Shown piece after piece: positions 56,829-64,000 of a DNA stretch of 64,000 bases (the first letter of the stretch is position 1; each line of letters starts with the position of its first letter). The notes under the pieces are model-generated. The model did not search any database, had not been told where the DNA came from, and saw nothing but the letters and a program-made list of their open reading frames with translations. Made by a program: the position numbers and the translations under genes. The DNA lies in the NCBI GenBank assembly GCA_014647935.1, contig BMQD01000014.1:1-64000 (forward strand). Direction: 5' to 3'. Source of the DNA: Planomonospora parontospora (GTDB lineage Bacteria; Actinomycetota; Actinomycetes; Streptosporangiales; Streptosporangiaceae).

Positions 56829-57332
56829 ATGCGTAGGATCGCGATCCCGCTCGCGGCGGGAACCCTGCTTCTGTCCATGGGGTGCGGCGCCGAGACGGTG
56901 ACCGGCTCCCCGGCCCCCTCCGCGGCGACCGCCTTCTCACCCGGAGGCTCCGCGGCGACCGGCACCGCCCCCTCCCAGCCGGTGGCGGGCACCGTCGCCC
57001 CCAAGGTCGAGCCCACCCACGGCCCCAGGCCGGTCAAGCCGACGGGCGACGCCGACGACCCCCGCCGGGTCCCCTGGCTGAAGGCCCGGCCGTACAAGAA
57101 CGGCCGGACGCTGCGAGTCGTCTGGTGGTCCGGGGTGGAGCCCTGCAACGTGCTCGACCGGGTGACCGTGAAGGAGACCTCCAAGCGGGTGACCGTCACC
57201 CTGTGGGAGGGCCCGAGCAGCAAGGCGCAGAACGTCGCCTGCATCGAGATCGCCATCCAGAAGTCGACCACGGTCAAGCTCAGGAAGCCCTTGGGCAAGC
57301 GCAAGGTCGTCGACGGCGCCCGCATCCGCTGA
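56829..57332 (+). CDS. Putative lipoprotein of unknown function
   Basis: A 167-aa exported protein with a lipoprotein signal (MRRIAIPLAAGTLLLSMGC, lipidated Cys19), a Pro/Ala/Thr-rich tether to about residue 75, and a compact C-terminal domain with two cysteines (EPCNVLDRVTV and QNVACIEIAI), probably disulfide-linked and beta-rich. No family is recognised with confidence. It lies between the ceramidase (divergent, 201 bp) and dnaK. Confidence 0.8.
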   Translation: MRRIAIPLAAGTLLLSMGCGAETVTGSPAPSAATAFSPGGSAATGTAPSQPVAGTVAPKVEPTHGPRPVKPTGDADDPRRVPWLKARPYKNGRTLRVVWWSGVEPCNVLDRVTVKETSKRVTVTLWEGPSSKAQNVACIEIAIQKSTTVKLRKPLGKRKVVDGARIR

Positions 57333-57488
57333 AACGTCCCGGCCCGGGAGGGTCCGCACCGCCTCCGGCCGCGTCTCCCCCGAGCGTCCGGGAGGTCCCG
57401 CGCCTCCCTCCTCCCGCCCTCCCGCGCGGGCCGTACGGCGGACCTCGGGAACGCCGACCCGCCGCCACCCGTCGAAAGGAGAGGAATC

Positions 57489-57506
57489 ACCCGGTTTTTC
57501 CCGGGT
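57489..57506. other. Short hairpin ahead of dnaK promoter
   Basis: ACCCGG, loop TTTTTC, CCGGGT: a 6-bp stem some 30 bp before the first HAIR element. It may end transcription from the lipoprotein gene or be incidental. The rest of 57333-57488 is GC-rich with no feature. Confidence 0.3.
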
Positions 57507-57534
57507 AACCAGGAATGCCATCACGCTCTTGTAG

Positions 57535-59511
<1,977 letters not shown>

Positions 59512-59538
59512 CGGCGGCGAGCCGAGGGGAGCACGACC

Positions 59539-60153
59539 GTGAACACGCGTGAGAACGGTTCCGGGGAGGAGCCGGTGATCCGCGACAACCGGAAGATCGA
59601 CCCGGAGACCGGGCAGCCGCGCGAGACCGACGGCGAGCGGTCCGGCAAGGCCGAGCAGGCCGAGCCGACCGCCCCGTCCGGGCAGGCCGGCTCCGGGCCC
59701 GACCTGGCCTCGACCGAGCTGGCCGTCCAGCTCGCCGAGCGCACGGCGGACCTCCAGCGACTCCAGGCCGAATACTCCAACTACCGCAAGCGGGTCGAGC
59801 GGGACCGGATCGCGGTCAAGGAGCAGGCGGTGGCCGGTGCGCTGACCGAGCTGCTCCCGGTCCTCGACGACATCGGCCGGGCCCGTGACCACGGGGAGCT
59901 CACCGGCGGTTTCGCGAAGGTGGCCGAGTCGCTGGAGGCGGCCGTCGGGAAGCTGGGGCTGGGCTCCTTCGGCGCCAAGGGCGAGCCCTTCGACCCGACG
60001 GTGCACGAGGCGCTGATGCACAGCTACTCGCCCGACGTCACCGAGCCGACTTGCGTGGAGATCCTGCAGCCCGGTTACCGGATCGGCGAGCGCGTGCTGC
60101 GCCCTGCGCGCGTCGCGGTCGCCGAGCCCGGCGAATCCGACGCGACCGAATAA
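59539..60153 (+). CDS. grpE: Nucleotide exchange factor GrpE
   Basis: Releases ADP from DnaK, 204 aa. A disordered acidic N-terminus (about 60 residues) precedes the long helix (LAERTADLQRLQAEYSNYRKRVERDR) and the beta-rich head (SFGAKGEPFDPTVHEALMH, VEILQPGYRIGERVLRPARV). GTG start, 27 bp behind dnaK; GAGGGGAGC is the ribosome site. Confidence 0.96.
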   Translation: MNTRENGSGEEPVIRDNRKIDPETGQPRETDGERSGKAEQAEPTAPSGQAGSGPDLASTELAVQLAERTADLQRLQAEYSNYRKRVERDRIAVKEQAVAGALTELLPVLDDIGRARDHGELTGGFAKVAESLEAAVGKLGLGSFGAKGEPFDPTVHEALMHSYSPDVTEPTCVEILQPGYRIGERVLRPARVAVAEPGESDATE

Positions 60154-60186
60154 CCGATCCACCCCATATCTGGAGAAGGAAGACAG

Positions 60187-61380
60187 ATGAGCACCAAGGA
60201 CTACCTGGAGAAGGACTACTACGCCGTCCTTGGTGTGCCCAAGTCCGCCACCGCCGAAGAGATCAAGAAGGCGTACCGGAAGCTGGCCAGGCAGTACCAC
60301 CCGGACGCCAACCCCGGGGACTCCGGAACCTCGGAGAGCACAGCGAAGTTCAAGGAGGTCTCGGAGGCCTACGACGTCCTGTCCGACGCCAAGCGCCGCA
60401 AGGAGTACGACGAGGCGCGCGCGCTGTTCGGATCGGGCCTCGGCGGTTACGCGGGGGCGGGAGGGGGCACGCGCGCAGGCGGGTTCCCCTTCGACCTGGG
60501 CGACCTGTTCGGCGGCACCGCCCAGCAGCCGGGCGCCGGAGAGCGCATCGGCGACATCTTCGGCGGCCTGTTCAACCGGGGCGGCGCCACCCGCCCCGGC
60601 GGGACGACCACCAGGGCCCGCCGCGGCCAGGACATCGAGTCGGAGGTCACGCTCTCCTTCACCGAGGCGGTGGAGGGCACCACGGTGTCGCTCCGGCTCA
60701 CCAGCTCCTCCTCCTGCGCGGCGTGCGCCGGCACCGGCGCCAAGGCCGGGACCACCCCGCGGGTCTGCCCGACCTGCGAGGGCACCGGCGCGGCCAGCCG
60801 CAACCTGGGCAACTTCGCCTTCTCCGAGCCGTGCCGCGACTGCAAGGGCCGCGGCCTGCTGGTCGACGACCCGTGCCCGGTGTGCGACGGGAGCGGGCGG
60901 GGCAAGAGCACCCGCACCATCCAGGCGCGCATCCCGGCCGGGGTCGGCGACGGCCAGCGCATCAAGCTCAAGGGCAAGGGCGCCCCCGGCGAGAACGGCG
61001 GCCCCGCCGGCGACCTGTACGTCCAGATCCACGTCAAGCCGCACACGGTCTTCGGCCGCTCCGGCGAGAACCTGACGATCACCGTGCCGGTCACCTTCAC
61101 CGAGGCGGCCCTCGGCGCCGAGATCAAGGTGCCGATCCTCAAGGGGATGCCGGTCACCCTGCGCATCCCCCCGGGCACCCCGAACGGCCGCACCTTCCGG
61201 GTGCGCGGCCGGGGTGTGACCCGTAAGGACGGCACCAAGGGCGACCTGCTCGCCACGGTCGAGGTCCTGGTGCCGCAGCAGCTGGACGACAAGGCGCGCG
61301 GCGTCCTGGAGGAGTTCCGCGACGCCGTCGCCGCAGGCGACCCGCGCGCCGAGCTGATCCAACAGGCCAGAAGCGAGTAG
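60187..61380 (+). CDS. dnaJ: Chaperone DnaJ (Hsp40, class I)
   Basis: Co-chaperone that delivers substrate to DnaK, 397 aa. J domain with HPD at residues 38-40; Gly/Phe-rich linker; four zinc-finger repeats [24 protein letters not shown] and CPVCDGSG; C-terminal substrate domain. AGAAGGAAGACAG precedes the start. 33 bp from grpE. Confidence 0.97.
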   Translation: MSTKDYLEKDYYAVLGVPKSATAEEIKKAYRKLARQYHPDANPGDSGTSESTAKFKEVSEAYDVLSDAKRRKEYDEARALFGSGLGGYAGAGGGTRAGGFPFDLGDLFGGTAQQPGAGERIGDIFGGLFNRGGATRPGGTTTRARRGQDIESEVTLSFTEAVEGTTVSLRLTSSSSCAACAGTGAKAGTTPRVCPTCEGTGAASRNLGNFAFSEPCRDCKGRGLLVDDPCPVCDGSGRGKSTRTIQARIPAGVGDGQRIKLKGKGAPGENGGPAGDLYVQIHVKPHTVFGRSGENLTITVPVTFTEAALGAEIKVPILKGMPVTLRIPPGTPNGRTFRVRGRGVTRKDGTKGDLLATVEVLVPQQLDDKARGVLEEFRDAVAAGDPRAELIQQARSE

Positions 61381-61383
61381 CCC

Positions 61384-61731
61384 ATGGAAGCCAACTACTT
61401 CGATCTGTCGGATGACACTCCCGTCTATGTGATCTCGGTCGCCGCCCAGCTGTCGGGGCTGCACCCGCAGACCCTGCGGCAGTACGACCGCCTCGGCCTG
61501 GTCAGCCCGGGCCGTACAGCGGGCCGGGGGCGGCTCTACTCCACCCGCGACATCATGATGCTCCGCGAGGTCCAGCGGCTCTCCCAGGAGGAGGGCATCA
61601 ACCTCGCGGGCATCAAGCGGATCCTCACCCTCGAGAACGAGGCCATGCGCCTGCGCGACGAGAACCACCGCCTGCGCGCCGAGATGGCGACGATCCGCGC
61701 CCTGATCCAGTACCAACTGCCACCCGCCTGA
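61384..61731 (+). CDS. hspR: Heat-shock repressor HspR (MerR family)
   Basis: A 115-aa MerR-type repressor: YVISVAAQLSGLHPQTLRQYDRLGLVSPGRTAGRGRLYSTRDI, then a coiled region INLAGIKRILTLENEAMRLRDENHRLRAE. It binds HAIR elements, two of which lie ahead of dnaK, giving feedback. It starts 3 bp after the dnaJ stop. Confidence 0.97.
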   Translation: MEANYFDLSDDTPVYVISVAAQLSGLHPQTLRQYDRLGLVSPGRTAGRGRLYSTRDIMMLREVQRLSQEEGINLAGIKRILTLENEAMRLRDENHRLRAEMATIRALIQYQLPPA

Positions 61732-61748
61732 CGACAGCCGCACCACCT

Positions 61749-61775
61749 GCCCCGGGGGACTTCCCGCGCGGGGGC
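61749..61775 (+). terminator. Weak hairpin between hspR and clpB
   Basis: GCCCC (61749-61753) can pair with GGGGC (61771-61775), and the interior CGGGGGACTTCCCG forms its own small hairpin. No U-run follows, so partial readthrough into clpB is likely; no HAIR element is present in this gap. Confidence 0.3.
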
Positions 61776-61834
61776 TCCGCTGTCCGCCGAGGAAGCGCGC
61801 AGCCCTCCGCCGCCGAACGAAGTGAGGCATAGCC

Positions 61835-64000
<2,166 letters not shown>

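Noticed and set aside
61732-61834. HAIR element before clpB
   Set aside because: No sequence resembling CTTGAGT or ACTCAAG was found in this gap.

Overview
This is a 64 kb stretch of very GC-rich actinobacterial chromosome. The gene content (BldC, BldN with an RsbN-like partner, Rex, HspR, a menaquinone-type NADH dehydrogenase, mycothiol-era actinobacterial small proteins) points to a filamentous, sporulating actinomycete. I would guess Streptosporangiales, but nothing here fixes the genus. The window is almost entirely conserved backbone. There is no phage, IS element, CRISPR array, tRNA or rRNA that I can see. From memory (not searched), much of the order matches Mycobacterium tuberculosis Rv0500-Rv0529 (proC, HTH, 32-aa ribosomal peptide, epimerase, acyltransferase, SerB-like HAD, glutaredoxin, hemACDB, hemL, phosphatase-TlpA-CcdA-ResB-CcsB) and Rv0558-Rv0562 (menG, menJ, grcC1), with the nuo operon placed between menJ and grcC1.

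Layout. 0.2-2.5 kb: msrA, a RarD-type permease and a MarR regulator. 2.6-21.5 kb (minus strand): menG, a menJ-like reductase, all fourteen nuo genes A-N and a polyprenyl diphosphate synthase, i.e. quinone tailoring plus complex I in one block. 21.6-25.3 kb: a secreted propeller-like protein, a DUF4229 protein, bldC, a lethal-factor-like metallopeptidase with a small partner, and a PLDc_N membrane protein. 25.4-30.0 kb: cytochrome c maturation System II (ccsB, resB, ccdA, TlpA-like lipoprotein) and a histidine phosphatase. 30.3-34.2 kb: LysR regulator, secreted subtilisin, Uma2 nuclease. 34.2-42.2 kb: haem biosynthesis (hemL, hemB, hemD fusion, hemC, hemA), a primase-polymerase-like protein and rex. 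42.3-54.3 kb: a 12-bp minisatellite, glutaredoxin, a membrane-ABM fusion, bldN/rsbN-like pair, HAD and alpha/beta hydrolases, acyltransferase, epimerase, bS22, HTH protein, AcuC and ProC. 54.5-57.3 kb: neutral ceramidase and a lipoprotein. 57.5-64 kb: dnaK-grpE-dnaJ-hspR and the start of clpB (cut by the window end).

How it fits together. Menaquinone tailoring, complex I, cytochrome c maturation and haem synthesis all serve the respiratory chain. Two Rex-type operators link two of these blocks: a perfect one (20669-20688) ahead of menJ-nuo and a one-mismatch one (42301-42322) lying on the promoter of rex-hemACD. The heat-shock operon carries two HAIR (HspR) operators flanking its promoter. 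Coding starts were chosen by ribosome-binding site, overlap with the neighbour and family N-terminus; many long open frames on the opposite strand are high-GC shadows and were left out.
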